From: Eledone cirrhosa
Lineage: Eukaryota; Mollusca; Cephalopoda; Octopoda; Eledonidae
Length of the DNA: 64,000 bases
Assembly (NCBI GenBank): GCA_964016885.1
Contig: OZ024744.1
Coordinates: forward strand, 70,641,475-70,705,474
Reading direction: 5' to 3'
A program made the translations under genes and the position numbers. The notes under the pieces are model-generated. The model did not search any database. It was not told the origin of the DNA and worked only from the letters and a program-made list of their open reading frames with translations. Positions 42,651 through 53,160 of this stretch are shown piece after piece (the stretch's first letter is position 1; each line of letters begins with the position of its first letter).

Positions 42651-42984
42651 CAGTAAAGACAACACAATAAGTAGCAGCAGTCTTAACTATAATATTTACT
42701 TACACAGCATCTCTCGTATTTTACGTTGTCCGCGCCAGTCACCGTCGGAGGTAGAAATAAAATAAAATAGTAACCTGCCACAATTCACAGCTGAAAACAA
42801 AATAACACAATGCTAGAAATAGCGCCAAAAATCTCTCCTTCAAATGCTAGAAATATCAACCAAATCCCTCTTTCAATACATACTTTAAAATTGTAAGAAA
42901 TAGCTGCCAAAAAAGATCTTAAATATATTTTCTCATTGTCTTTACAACAGACGATTTTCTCTAATTAAATGTTAATTAGTATTC
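42651..42984. repeat. Start of a ~45-bp degenerate array
   Basis: From 42809 the block AATGCTAGAAATAGC-CCAAA-ATCTC recurs. The array resumes at 43850-44050 on the other side of a LINE. Position 42651-42800 shows nothing recognised. Confidence 0.6.
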
Positions 42985-43610
42985 ATAAAACAAACATGGA
43001 GTTCCACTGAAGCATATGGAGTAGTTCAAGTATCTCGTGGTCATGTTCACGAGTGATGGAAGTCAGGAGGCTGAATTAAGTGCAAGAATTGCAGGAGCTT
43101 GTGCAATAATGCGCCAGCTTCAACATTCGGTAATCAGAAGAAGGGAGGTAGGTGCAAAAGTCAAACTCGCTATCTCCAATTCGGTATTCGTGCCAAATCT
43201 TACGTATGGTCATAAATCTTGGGTAATGACCGAAAGAATACGATCGCGAATACAAGCAGCCGAAATGGGATTCCCCGAACGGTCTTTGGTGTAACGTTAC
43301 TCGATAGAGTGCATAGCTCGGAGATTACAGAGTCACTCCGAATTGAGAGATCACAGCTCCGACATTATGGGCATGTGGTTAGAATGTCTCAGGAAAGAAT
43401 CACTGGACAGATTTTATGGGCAAAACCAACTGACAGGAGACCCAGAGGTAGACCCGAGCAAGATGGTTGGATAACAGCCATGAGCTTGGCTGGTCTCGCT
43501 TGGGGATCCAGCCGGATCAATTGAAGACGGTTGCTTCTGACAGGACCCTCTGGAAACAGTGTCTGCCCCACAACCTTCTCGGGGATGAGTGGGAGAAGAA
43601 GAAGAAGAAA
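42985..43610 (+). mobile_element. LINE 3' end (APE-type family 3) with (GAA)n tail
   Basis: Two frames: 43037-43294 reads MFTSDGSQEAELSARIAGA, FVPNLTYGHKSWVMTERI and RSRIQAAEMGF. The next frame (43270-43523) reads GVTLLDRVHSSEITESL, ERSQLRHYGHVVRMSQERIT and GLAWGSSRIN, then a stop. This is the C-terminal part of a non-LTR retrotransposon ORF widespread in animals. One frameshift. It ends in (GAA)n at 43590-43608. Confidence 0.85.
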
Positions 43611-44120
43611 TATATTTTCTGGCTAATTAGAAAGAAATGCTTGTATTTCATTCAAAATATCAAGTTTATACAAGTTATCTCCCTTGCAGCATCAGATTTT
43701 TTTATTGCCGTCATCTGCCGTTTCATTAAGTATCTACACTCATGCACAAGTCACATTTTTTCCCTCGAAAATGCAACGAGAAAAACAAAACTCCAATTTA
43801 AAATGTATAGTATTGTAAATGTTGTTTACATGAATATATACGGTAGATTAAATGCTAAAGTACCCAAATCTCCCTTAACCGCAATATATTAGGAAATGGT
43901 AAGGATAGCAGCCAAATCTCCCTCAAATCAGTGTTAGGAAATGCTAGAAATAGCAGAAATTGTGTCTTTTGAAATGCTAGTAATAGCAGCTAAATATACC
44001 TTGAGTCTTAAAATCCTAGTAATAGCAGTAAAATCTTCAGATGCTAAAAATGAAAGCAAGAGCTTCTTCAAATTACGTTTTTGCAGACATTGCTAAGAAC
44101 ATTAAGTACTTTGAATATGA
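43611..44120. repeat. Second half of the ~45-bp array and unique DNA
   Basis: Position 43611-43849 is AT-rich with nothing recognised. Position 43850-44050 has five or so units of the kind GGAAATGCTAGAAATAGCAG with AAATCTCCCT. Confidence 0.6.
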
Positions 44121-44830
44121 TATTATTGGTAAATTCCATCTATCTAGGGCGGGTAAAATTCCCGAGATTCATGGACGAGTTCTCTCCAGCAATCTCTGTC
44201 CTTCATCTTCACCAATATATCCCGCGTCACCCAGAGACCAGTGTCTGTCTTTAGGACATCAACATGTCAACCTCGGTCTCCCTCTTCTAGTGTGTCCGTG
44301 TAGAGGCTCCAACAGGAGCACTGAGTACAGTGTCAACTCTGAATATCGGTGAGCATATCCAGCTAACCCCAGTCTTCTCTGTTTCACTTTCGAGCTGCCT
44401 TTTGGGAAGCACCTGTACAGCTCTGAGGTTTTCATCCTCAGTGTATACTGATTAATGTTCAGAGGCATCCTCAGTATTCTTGTGTAGCACCCATCCCCCA
44501 TCTGAGTAAGTCTCTTGGTCAGTGTTCAAGTCCCAGACTCGTACTGTAGCGACGAAAAGACGGATCTTCAGGTCTTTACGGAGGTCCGATTTTCACACCG
44601 ACCTCAAACTGTAACACGCCGCCCAGGCTTTGTTCTTCCTCTTCACCACATATTCTCTGTGTTCCCAATCTTTGCTCCAAGATACAGGAAATCCTCAACC
44701 AGCTCTAGCGGTTTCCCGCCCACATTCATAATCTTCCCTGGCTCCTTAATTTTCTCTACTAGATACTTCGTCTTACCCTCGTTCATTTTCAGCCCAACTC
44801 TAATTCTATTAAATATTTTGTAAATAATTA
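44121..44830 (-). pseudogene. LINE 3' half (family 4), broken
   Basis: Minus strand reads IFNRIRVGLKMNEGKTKYL, NVGGKPLELVEDFLYLGAKI, GDGCYTRILRMPLNINQYT, QRRLGLAGYAHRYSELT, HTRRGRPRLT. In a shifted frame it reads DRDCWRELVHESREFYPP. It is the same family as 1277-1417. Several frame changes; dead copy. Confidence 0.75.
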
Positions 44831-45934
44831 AAAACGGAAAAGGAGGGGAAAGGGATCTCAGGTCACAAAAGGATGGGAGGGGGGAGGTGATGGGCTCTAG
44901 ACCAGGCGCGCGGTGGTGTTAGGGCTGTGCCCGCGGACAATGGTGGTCGTGGTGGTAGTAAACTGGGAGAGGCATTCATTTTTACCACTCTATAATTTTC
45001 TAAGATGTAAATTTTTCGTAAATATTAAAATCGGAATTTTAGACAGCACATCAAGAACCAGATAGATAGTGTTCTGCTGGTCACCGAGGTGTTAAACTAG
45101 GAGTTTTATTAAGCACACCTCTTTATATATTCCTGCGATGCCATTGTGGTTCTTTCTTAAATACTAAAATTGGACGATTTGTCACAATATCTAGGATCAA
45201 CTGGTAAGTACTATTTCTTGTAGTTGTTGTCGTGAGAGACAGGGAGGCGTATTAAGTCTACCACTCTATATTTCCACGGTGTAATTCCTTCCCCATTACT
45301 AAAACCGAGATTATTGTAGAAATCTTGAAGTTTTTACAGTACTCGTAAGCCTCGGGATTTGAGCTACAGTGCCCTTCGTGAATGTATACTCTACTCTATG
45401 ACTGGTATCGTGGTTTTCTATAAAACTGAGTGAGGATCTTGTCACTAAAAAAAATGAGAGAGAGAGGGTGGAGTTTGGGAGAGTGGCTGGAGGGATTTCA
45501 CACTTGGTCAGACGAGAGGTTTGTAAAAGCATTCGTTCAAGTTTATCTCCTGGTCTTTGAAAACGTGACAAGTTCAGTAACCATTTAGTAAGCCAGGATT
45601 TACAATACAGTGGCCTCTATGAATACATCCCTTAAACATAGACAGGCATCTGGGTAAGCGTTTCTCTGTCACTCGATACTCGAGAGACGGATAATGGAAG
45701 GTTTGCATCAATGGTCAATCAGGATTTGAGTTACATTGCTTTGGCGCCGTGGATTCATTTGGGAGAAAAAAAAGCTAGCAGTTGCCAAATACTATTCAAT
45801 ATTTGCTGTAGCACATCAACGAATCAAACATTAGATATGCCATCTAATATACAAATAAATTTGTGGAACAGTGTCTTTGATACGAATAAGCGAAATGGAT
45901 GCACTCAAATTTTGAGGTGGGGTGGAAGCAAGAG
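44831..45934. repeat. Degenerate tandem array, ~110-130 bp units
   Basis: Blocks of the kind ACCACTCTATA-TTTC recur at 44985 and 45258. GGATTTGAGCTACAGTGCCC with a following GAATG-AT-C occurs at 45355, 45596 and 45722. Composition and style resemble the array upstream of PAN3, but the units differ. No coding sequence supported. Confidence 0.5.
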
Positions 45935-46345
45935 CCGCTACCTCTATGAATCGAGAGATTGCAGCTCCGATATTACGGTTTGAATGTCTCGGGAATGAAT
46001 CATTGGACAGATTTTACGGGCAAAACTAACCGGCATGAAACCTAGGGGTAGACCCCGAGCAAAAGGTTAGATAACATTCATGAGCTTAGCTGGTAACGCT
46101 TGGGGATCCAGCCGGATTAATAGAAGAAGAAGAAGAAGAAGAAGAAGAAGAAGAAGAAGAAGAAGAAGAAGAAGAAGAAGAAGAAGAAGAAGAAGAAGAA
46201 GAAGAAGAAGAAGAAGAAGAAGAAGAAGAAGAAGAAGAAGAAGAAGAAAAAGAAGAAGAAGAAGAAGAAGAAGAAGGAGGAGGAGGAGGAGGAGGAGGAG
46301 GAGGAGAAGAAGAAGAAGAAGAAGAAGAAGAAGAAGAAGAAGAAA
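45935..46345 (+). mobile_element. LINE remnant (family 3) with expanded (GAA)n tail
   Basis: Position 45950-46122 matches the end of the element at 43330-43520 (GATTGCAGCTCCGATATTAC; TTGGGGATCCAGCCGGATTA). It passes straight into a ~220-base (GAA)n/(GGA)n tract at 46124-46344. The long poly-Arg or poly-Ser frames here are microsatellite artefacts. Confidence 0.85.
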
Positions 46346-46540
46346 TAAACTTCATGATTCTTTCTTTATTCGATTGAGTGACATGCTTGTATGAGGTTCA
46401 GCCACTTCAGCAAAGTGTGGAAGAAATTTAACAGACCAAGAAAATATCTCAATTTCCGCAGAGATAAAGTAACATGAAAATGAAGGAATAGCATTCACTT
46501 TCTTGGAGACTGGGCGAGTTTCTTTATTAACAATGATGTT
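46346..46540. other. Short unrecognised stretch
   Basis: AT-rich; no repeat family or ORF supported. Confidence 0.4.
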
Positions 46541-46860
46541 TTTGAGAAACGATTAAGATTCACCTCCGTCGTTCAAACAGTAAAGAGGGGACGGCACAAG
46601 GCCATACGGCATGACCATCTTCCCGTTCCGCGGTGGTAAACCCCTCCTCTGGGATGCCACATACAGCGACACATTCTCCAGCGGCAACCTAGTGCAGTCT
46701 GTGATTAACCCCGGCTCTGTAGCACTTCGAGCTGAGAAGGGCAAATTCTCTAAATATCGGTCGCTCTCCGACAGGTTTGCAGTCGAGTCCGTAGCAGTGG
46801 AGACTTCTGGTGTCTTTGACCCTAGGGCCACCTCCCAACTGACCACCATCGCTTATTAAT
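46541..46860 (+). pseudogene. Fragment of RLE-type LINE C-terminus
   Basis: Reads MTIFPFRGGKPLLWDATYSD, TFSSGNLVQSVINPGSVA, KYRSLSDRFAVESVAVETSG and VFDPRATSQLTTIA. This is the part after the RPDG motif of the restriction-like endonuclease domain found at 55870-56110. The WDAT acidic residue is kept. No ORF upstream. 46861-47037 is AT-rich with nothing seen. Confidence 0.75.
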
Positions 46861-47037
46861 TTTTGCTAATCTATCTCCGGCGAAATTTTATTTTAAGTGG
46901 TAGCATTCCTGTAATATTTAATTTTCTTTACGTATTAAAAAACATTATACATGAAAAAAACAGAACATTACTAGAAATCTCATACGTTATAAAATTAATA
47001 GAATGGGTTGGGGTCTCAATATGTAAACTAAACAACT

Positions 47038-47735
47038 AATTCTGGAGGCATACGTTAAGACGGGCGTTCGGGAAAGTGAAAGTAAATTTATTTTCATTTT
47101 CGAACGTCGTGTTTACATTTTGTGTGTGTGTTTAGATCTAAATGAGTGTCGTTTTAACTGATTATATATATATGTATATGTGTGTGTGTGTGTAGTTGTC
47201 GGTTGAGAGAAGAGTACTCAATACCGAAGTAATCTTGTAATGAGGCTTGCAGAATGGTCAGTCCGCCATTCTAGACGCTGCTGCCTTGCAGAAGTCCCAA
47301 ATCGAAGCTCTGACACTCTCGTCCCCATCATTCAGCAGGGATTTTGCCAGGCAGCCGCATCATCTCCGATGGTTGGTCTTCCTATTTTGAAATTGAAGGT
47401 GGGATTTACGTTCATGATGTTGTGGTGCACGAACGGAACTTTGTAGATCCTGCGGACCTTGATGTGCACACACAGCTCATAAAGAACACATGGAGCCGTG
47501 CAAAGAAGAAGCTTCGTCGCCAGCATGTGCAAGCCTCATTACAAGATTACTTCGGTATTGAGTATTCTTCTCTCAACCGTCAACTACACACACATATACA
47601 TATATATATAATCAGTTAAAACGACACTCATTTAGATCTAAACACACACACAAAATGTAAACACGACGTTCGAAAATGAAAATAAATTTACTTTCACTTT
47701 CCCGAACGCCCGTCTTAACGTATGCCAATTCTGGA
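47038..47735. mobile_element. Merlin-type DNA transposon, internally deleted
   Basis: The 680-base element (47047-47726) has ~200-base terminal inverted repeats starting GGCATACGTTAAGACGGGCG. It is flanked by a perfect 9-base duplication AATTCTGGA (47038-47046 and 47727-47735). Between the repeats lies a piece of transposase. Merlin elements are eukaryotic relatives of IS1016 with 8-9 base duplications, which fits. The near-identity of the two terminal repeats suggests recent movement with help from another copy. Confidence 0.85.
47270..47560 (+). pseudogene. Merlin transposase fragment (IS1016/ISXO2-like DDE domain)
   Basis: One frame gives RRCCLAEVPNRSSDTLVPII and, after a frameshift near 47340, another gives MPGSRIISDGWSSYFEI, YVHDVVVHERNFVDPADLDV, HTQLIKNTWSRAKKKLR. 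The D of ISDGW and the motif NFVDP followed by HTQ.I...W match the ISXO2-like transposase family, where the second Asp and the HTQxIE/W block lie in the catalytic core. Here the position of the Glu appears as Lys (HTQLIKNTW), so it is probably inactive. The N-terminal part is missing. Confidence 0.8.
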
Positions 47736-48096
47736 TTTAAAAAAACTAAAAAGACGGAGACAGCCTAGAAAAATTACCCCCCCCCCCTCCACCTTATTCC
47801 CAACCCCCTCTATTATTTGGGACCCAAGAGTACGCACTGCTATAGAGACAGAGTTGTCCGCCATTTGATTGAGCCCCGAGAGTTGGAATTGATATTGGCG
47901 CGTAACCCTCACTATCCTCCGGAGTGACACATTCTCTATTCTGTCTGTTGGGACCATGAGGTGGCATACATATGAGGTCTTGCGCGTCGGAGAGACAGAA
48001 CGAATAGGAGTTGGGTGGGAGAGGAACAACCTTTAATCGACTGATTCATCCTGTTAACGTTTGCCACTACATATATGTATTCATATTATTTCTGTA
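47736..48096 (-). other. Unassigned minus-strand open frame of 104 codons
   Basis: From 48029 to 47715 the minus strand reads MFLSHPTPIRSVSPTRKTSY, VCHLMVPTDRIENVSLRRIV and RVTRQYQFQLSGLNQMADNS. No family recognised. The end runs into the Merlin terminal repeat, so it is truncated by that insertion. Probably repeat-derived. Confidence 0.3.
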
Positions 48097-48376
48097 GGGC
48101 GTCGATAAAATAAAGTACCAGTAATGCACTGGGTAATTGCTGGCCTTGTGCCTAAAGTAGAAACAATTATTTCTGTAGGGCGGTGGATTGGCAGTATCGG
48201 TAGAGGGTCTGACGCCATGCTTTGCAGCATAGAGTTGCGGGCCTTTACGATCTGAGTTCAAATCCCGCCGAGATTAACTTTGCCTTTCATCCTTACGGGG
48301 TCATAAAATAAAGTACCAGTAATACACTGAAATAATTGCTGGCCTTGTGCCAAAAGTAGAAACAATTATTTCTGTA
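48097..48376 (+). repeat. tRNA-derived SINE: one partial and one full copy
   Basis: Position 48097-48177 is a 3' part (GTCGATAAAATAAAGTACCA). Position 48178-48376 is full: head GGGCGGTGGATTGGCAGTAT, B-box-like GAGTTCAAATCCC, body TTTCATCCTTACGGGGTC, tail GTAGAAACAATTATTTCTGT. The first copy ends exactly where the second starts, sharing TTATTTCTGTAGGGCG. Confidence 0.85.
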
Positions 48377-48734
48377 AATTATCTCCGGTTCTTTGGGAGT
48401 CAATAACATTTAACTGCCAAATGGGAAGTAAATCTTGTATCCTACAGCAGAAGACCTGTATTGATTATTTCCCTTTGACCGTCACTGGAATTTACTTGAT
48501 TGTTCCATAAGATATAAATATCTCGAATAAAAAATAACCAGTTCAAGAAATACCAACATATTCGCTCTAATCATATTCACAACTGTGCAATAAGACATTG
48601 ATAATGAAAAATAATAAAGAAAATGTTAAAATAAAAGTATAAACTTCGTAGATAATTTTTATAAATCTTCAGAGATTACCTAGCAACTGGTAAGAATAAA
48701 CAAAGGGCAAACATACATAACGTTGTCGATGAGA
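48377..48734. other. Unrecognised AT-rich stretch
   Basis: No ORF or repeat family supported. Confidence 0.45.
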
Positions 48735-48742
48735 CTTTAGAA

Positions 48743-49093
48743 CAAAGGTTCTCAAAGTGGGCGCTACCACCTCCTGGGGAGCATTGAGAAGGTCGAGCGG
48801 TACACTAGAGCCTAAAGGGCAGTGGGGGTGAAGGTGGTAGAGATAATATAATAGTGTATTAAATATCAAATGATACATATTTATAAATATAGTAAAATAA
48901 AAAAATATTTATTTATTCATACATGCTATATACTGTATTATATTATTTACTATATATAAATTAATGAGTTTATTTATTATATATTATTTACAATTTTCAT
49001 GTAGGCAAGTCTCTCTGGAAATAGGGTTGGGGGCGTTGAGAGTATTACGTCACCGTGAGGGAAACGGTGGCCGCAAAAGTTTGAGAACTTCTG
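48743..49093. mobile_element. hAT-like MITE 1
   Basis: Terminal inverted repeats CAAAGGTTCTCAAAGTGGGC and CAGAAGTTCTCAAACTTTTG (complement of the right end). Flanks CTTTAGAA (48735-48742) and GTTTAGAA (49094-49101) match at 7 of 8 bases, as expected for an 8-base hAT duplication. Interior AT-rich, 351 bases, non-coding. Confidence 0.75.
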
Positions 49094-49101
49094 GTTTAGA
49101 A

Positions 49102-49960
49102 GCAAACAAATAGGTATTTGCAAGAATCCAAATAGGCTGAAATGTGTAGAAATCGTTGCTTTGGGTATTCTTCGGGTCCTATACGGACATGATTTTAGAT
49201 TCACACAAGATCAGTTTTTGAAAAAAAAAAAAAAAAAAAAAAATGCGCCGCGTCAGGGTAAGTTTAAGAATCCAGCGTTCGAGTTATTGGGTATGGTAGA
49301 GTTGTTGCCTGTCACGTGTCACCTTCTTCCGAAGAGAAACAGACCATACTGGGGATTGTTCACCCGCTTCCTCTTCGCACCGGTTGCCATCGAAACTTCA
49401 AGCGTACTTGGACCCAATACTGCCAAGTTTCCCCCCCACCCCAAGATCAGAACGTCAGTAGCCCGTCTGAGGAAGGAGCCCCGCGAGGTGGGGTGGCTGT
49501 TGCAGGTGTCGCAGGCCATTATCCGCTGATATGCTTTTGCGGTCTTGTCCGTGGGGTGCAGCACCAGCACTACCGTGACCTAGGCCTGAGCCCATTACTT
49601 TCCCGTCCCCCTCCCATTCTTCTGTGACCCTAGAACCTTTGCCCTTCCCTTCATTTTCCGTTTTTAAATATTAATAGTGTTGTTGTTATTTGAAATAGAT
49701 TTGTTTATGATTAACATTTTTTTTTATTAATAAAACATATTTAACTGATTGAAAAAGAAAAGAAATACTACTAAACAGATGAATGACGCCAAGCTGCAAC
49801 ATATGTTCAAATTCCAGTCTAATTATCTTTAAATTTTTTTTTTTTTAATTTAGAGTTTTTTTTAGGTTTTGCTGACAACTGAAGGTTCTCGAATCTTATC
49901 GCAGTACACCACAGCGTAGGCCTGGTTGTCATCCGACTATTGCGAGAAAACCAAAACCAA
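49102..49960 (+). pseudogene. Decayed RLE-LINE C-terminal piece and AT-rich DNA
   Basis: Position 49361-49530 reads FTRFLFAPVAIETSSVLGP, KIRTSVARLRKEPREVGWLL and QVSQAIIR, parallel to the VAVETSGVLGP...EPRELEWLFQRVS region at 57540-57670. A poly-A of 22 lies at 49219-49240. The 49640-49900 part is AT-rich with poly-T runs. Confidence 0.55.
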
Positions 49961-50264
49961 TACCAAACCATTTTAATATTGGTTGTTGGAATGTTCGGAC
50001 ATTGTTAGACTGTGAACCTACATAGTCTCGCCCTGAAAGAAGATCAGTTCTTGTGGCGAAAGAGCTTCAGTATTATAATGTTTTAGCCAGGTCTGAAACC
50101 AAGTTTACTGAAGAGAGTTATTTTCAGGAACCGTCTGATAGATATACCTTTTATTGCAATAGGTCAGAACGATGCAGAAGGGTGGCTGGAGTGGCATTTG
50201 CTGTTAAAAATACAATTCCAGACTAGATGAGTTTCCCTGTGGCTTCTCTGATCGGCTCATTTCT

Positions 50265-52680
50265 ATGAAGTTTCCACTATCCAAGAATAGGTTCGCTACA
50301 TTTGTGAGTGTATATGCCCTGAGTATGTGCTCTACGGGTGAAAAGATTGCCTTTTATCTTTCTTTACAGAAACTTGACCAAAAAATCCCTCGATCCGATA
50401 AAATTTTATTACCTAGGGATTCTAATGCTAGGATTGGAAAGGGCCACAGAACTTGGCATGTGATTGGTAAACATGTGGTTGGAAAATGTAATGGCAATGG
50501 CTCGTTACTCCTGCAAATATGCCAGGGGTTAGGTCTTTGTATAATTAAGAATTTCTTCCAACACAAAGACCACCTGGATACATTCTGGATACATTCAGGT
50601 TCAAAGTAGTGGCATATGATAGATTTTATTCATGTGCGTAGGTATGTTTTCGACACATATGTAATGTCCGTAAGTTGTGGAAAGATGAATGCTGGAGAGT
50701 CCATCGTCTTGTTCGCGCTAAAGTGAAAATTGTGGTGAAACCGAAAATATGAGCAAGTGGTGTTACTATTCCAAAGAAATTAAATTTTTTTTTCGGATTT
50801 AAAATGCTTCACTAAAGGGTGAGTCCATGAGGAAGTTAGACAAGATTCAATGTGATGACACATGGAAAGATTTCAAAACTTCGGTTTCAATACTTCGGTA
50901 GTTGCTCTTGGTTTAGTTGATAGGAAACATCGAGATTGGTTTGATAAAAATGTGGAAGATATTCAAGTACTATTTAATGAAAAAAAGACAGCGATGATGA
51001 GAGGGTTTGCAGGAGGGCATGGAACTAGAAGAAGAGAAATATAGTTGAAGGAGACAAAGGGTAACATACGGCACTAACTCTGTAGCAGGCAAGGTGCATT
51101 GTGAAGAAATAAAGCGGAGGAGATTCAAGCTTCAGTTGATGCCAACAATACAAGTCTACTTTACAGCTAATTACGAAAAGTCTATGGTCCTTTTCTTCTC
51201 TAATTGCATCTCTGAAATTTGAAAATGACGAATTGATTAGAAACCGAGAAGACAACCTTTTGAGTTGGGGGGAACTTTTTTCAATAAAGCTTTGAAAAGG
51301 CCTTCTGAAATCAATGAAGAGTTTATTAATTCAATTCCTAATTGGCCTATAAATGAGATGTAATAACAAAATATCATATATTGGAGGAGGAGGAGGAAAT
51401 GACTGTAAAAAAAACTCAATAATGAAAATTCACCAGAGGTAAATGGTATTGTTTTGGAATATTGAAATGTAAAAGTGGAAACATTCTTCGACTTCTTACA
51501 AACCTGTTAGCTATGGTTTGGAGAAAGACAGCATTACCCAAGATTGGAAAGATGCATTGATGGTGGTACTTTATAAAGGAAAAGGTTCAAAGAAAGGTTG
51601 TGGTAATTATCGTGAGATAGCCCTCCTGTCAGTTGTGGGAAAAGTCTTGTGTAAGATCATGCTGGACAGATTGCTTGATAACATCACTGGCAATGTTCTC
51701 CCTGAGTCACAGTGTGGCTTTAGACAGGCCAGATCATGTGACTTTAGACAGCAGACATGATCTTCTCTATAAGGCAACTACAGGAGAAGTGCATTGAACA
51801 GAGAATGGATTTGTATAATATTTTTGTTGACATGACAAAAGCTTTTGATCGATTGAATAGGAGTACCTTATGGAAGATTCTGACTAAGCTCGATAGTCCT
51901 GACAGGTTCATATCAATTCTGAGAGGTTTTCATGATGGTAAGTAAGATTGTGTCAATATAGGGAGACAGGTGTCAAGTCCCATTTTTGCTGAAAATAGGA
52001 CAACATAGGAGGATAATCCGTCACCCAATCTTGGTGCATTGTATTTTCCTATGCTTGTTTCTTTGAGGATTGCACTCATGGAATTTTTTTTATCAGGTAT
52101 CGTGTGATGGGTATGTTGTTTAACCTGCGCGATTTTCTATCTGTGAAGGCGCATGGCTTAGTGGTTAGAACATTGGGCTTGCAATCGGAAGGTTGTGAAT
52201 TCGATTCTAGGACCGGATGATGCATTATGTCCTTGAGCAAGACATTTTATTTCACGTTGCTCCAGTTTACTCAGCTGTAGAAATGAGTTGCAACGTCACT
52301 AGTGTCAAGGTGTATCGGTGATTGCCTTTCCCTTATACATCATCGGTGGCGGGGAGAAGGAAGGCTGATATGCATGGGCAACTGCTGGTCTTCCACAAAC
52401 AACTTTGCCCGGACTTGTGCCTCGGAGGGGAACTTTCTAGGTGCAAATGTCATGGTTATTCCTGACCGAAGGAGTCTTTTCTTCTATCTCAACAAAGGTG
52501 TTTACTGCTTTAATACGTGAGTTTTTGTATGCAGATGATTGTGATCTTGTTGCTCACTATGCGAGTGACAGACAGCTCTGGATAGATTCTTTTTCGGGGG
52601 CTTGCAGCGCATTGGGTCTGACAGTCTGGCCAAGACAGTTATCATGTATCAATCGATTCCGAGAAGGATATCGCTGAGCC
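50265..52680 (+). pseudogene. APE endonuclease-reverse transcriptase, broken
   Basis: Recognisable pieces: endonuclease D-N block (LPRDSNARIGKGHRTWHVIG, 50390-50470). RT fingers NITGNVLPESQCGFRQARS (51685-51740). Motif A FVDMTKAFDRLNRSTLWKIL (51821-51880) with its catalytic Asp. Motif C REFLYADDCDLVAHYASDRQ (52515-52575) with YADD kept. Frames change at least at 51755 and around the SINE. Not translatable as one protein. Confidence 0.8.
52143..52481 (+). repeat. tRNA-derived SINE inserted in the LINE, with target duplication
   Basis: Head GTGAAGGCGCATGGCTTAGT with A-box-like TGGCTTAGTGG and B-box-like GGTTGTGAATTCGATTC. Body CTTGAGCAAGACATTTTATT, then CAGCTGTAGAAATGAG. Flanked by TTCTATCT at 52135-52142 and 52482-52489, an exact 8-base duplication that restores the LINE reading order when removed. 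Confidence 0.85.
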
Positions 52681-52859
52681 TAGCATTTATGTGTCTGGCA
52701 AGAAATTGAACGATGTGGACAAAGTTTTGTATTTAGGTAGGATAGTTAAGATGACAAACACCCTTGATGGTGAAATCTTTTTACGACTAAAGAAAGCAAG
52801 TGATTCTTTTGGGATTAGACGTGCGTTACATGGGTCGAGTTGGAATTGAGAAAGTATCG

Positions 52860-53010
52860 ACTCCAGGATCGAATTAACTTTTTTTTAACGACCTCGAAAG
52901 GTTGAAAGGCAAAGGTGATCTCGACGCGATTTGAACTAAAAGAGTGCAAACAGCTGGAACAAATACAGCAAAGTATTCTACTCGATGTTCTAGTCTAGGT
53001 GACTTTCGCA
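52860..53010 (-). repeat. SINE remnant
   Basis: CGACCTCGAAAGGTTGAAAG, GATCTCGACGCGATTTGAAC and AAAGTATTCTACTCGATGTT match the SINE of 11630 and 60945 in minus orientation. 53011-53160 shows nothing recognised. Confidence 0.65.
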
Positions 53011-53160
53011 AATAAAGTGGTGATGGTGGTGGCGGTGGTTGACTAAGACTGATTGCAGCGTTTTTAATCAAAGCGAACTCTGAATATTCGATTGCTAAAT
53101 GACTTCCATTCTAACACAGAGATAACATTCTTCTTGGCAATTCTTTGTCATGCCATCGAT

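Larger units (their letters stand above)
49961..52850 (+). mobile_element. Degraded full-length APE-type LINE with nested SINE
   Basis: The order is that of a complete non-LTR ORF2. Endonuclease start (NIGCWNVRTLLDCEPT; RSERCRRVAGVAFAVKNTI), DSNARIGKGHRTWHVIG and GKCNGNGSLLLQICQGLGLC follow. Then come the RT blocks at 51518-51945, a SINE insertion, the YADD block and KLNDVDKVLYLGRIVKM. Many stops and frameshifts make it a dead copy. Confidence 0.8.

Noticed and set aside
46080..46394. Long poly-arginine (plus) and poly-serine (minus) open frames
   Set aside because: They are translations of the (GAA)n tract at the end of a LINE remnant.
48735..49101. Possible IS-like bacterial insertion because of inverted ends and 8-base flanks
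   Set aside because: No transposase; ends and AT-rich interior fit a eukaryotic hAT MITE.
52143..52220. tRNA-like sequence with A- and B-box-like blocks
   Set aside because: It is the head of a SINE with body, tail and target duplication, not a free tRNA gene; no cloverleaf acceptor stem is evident.
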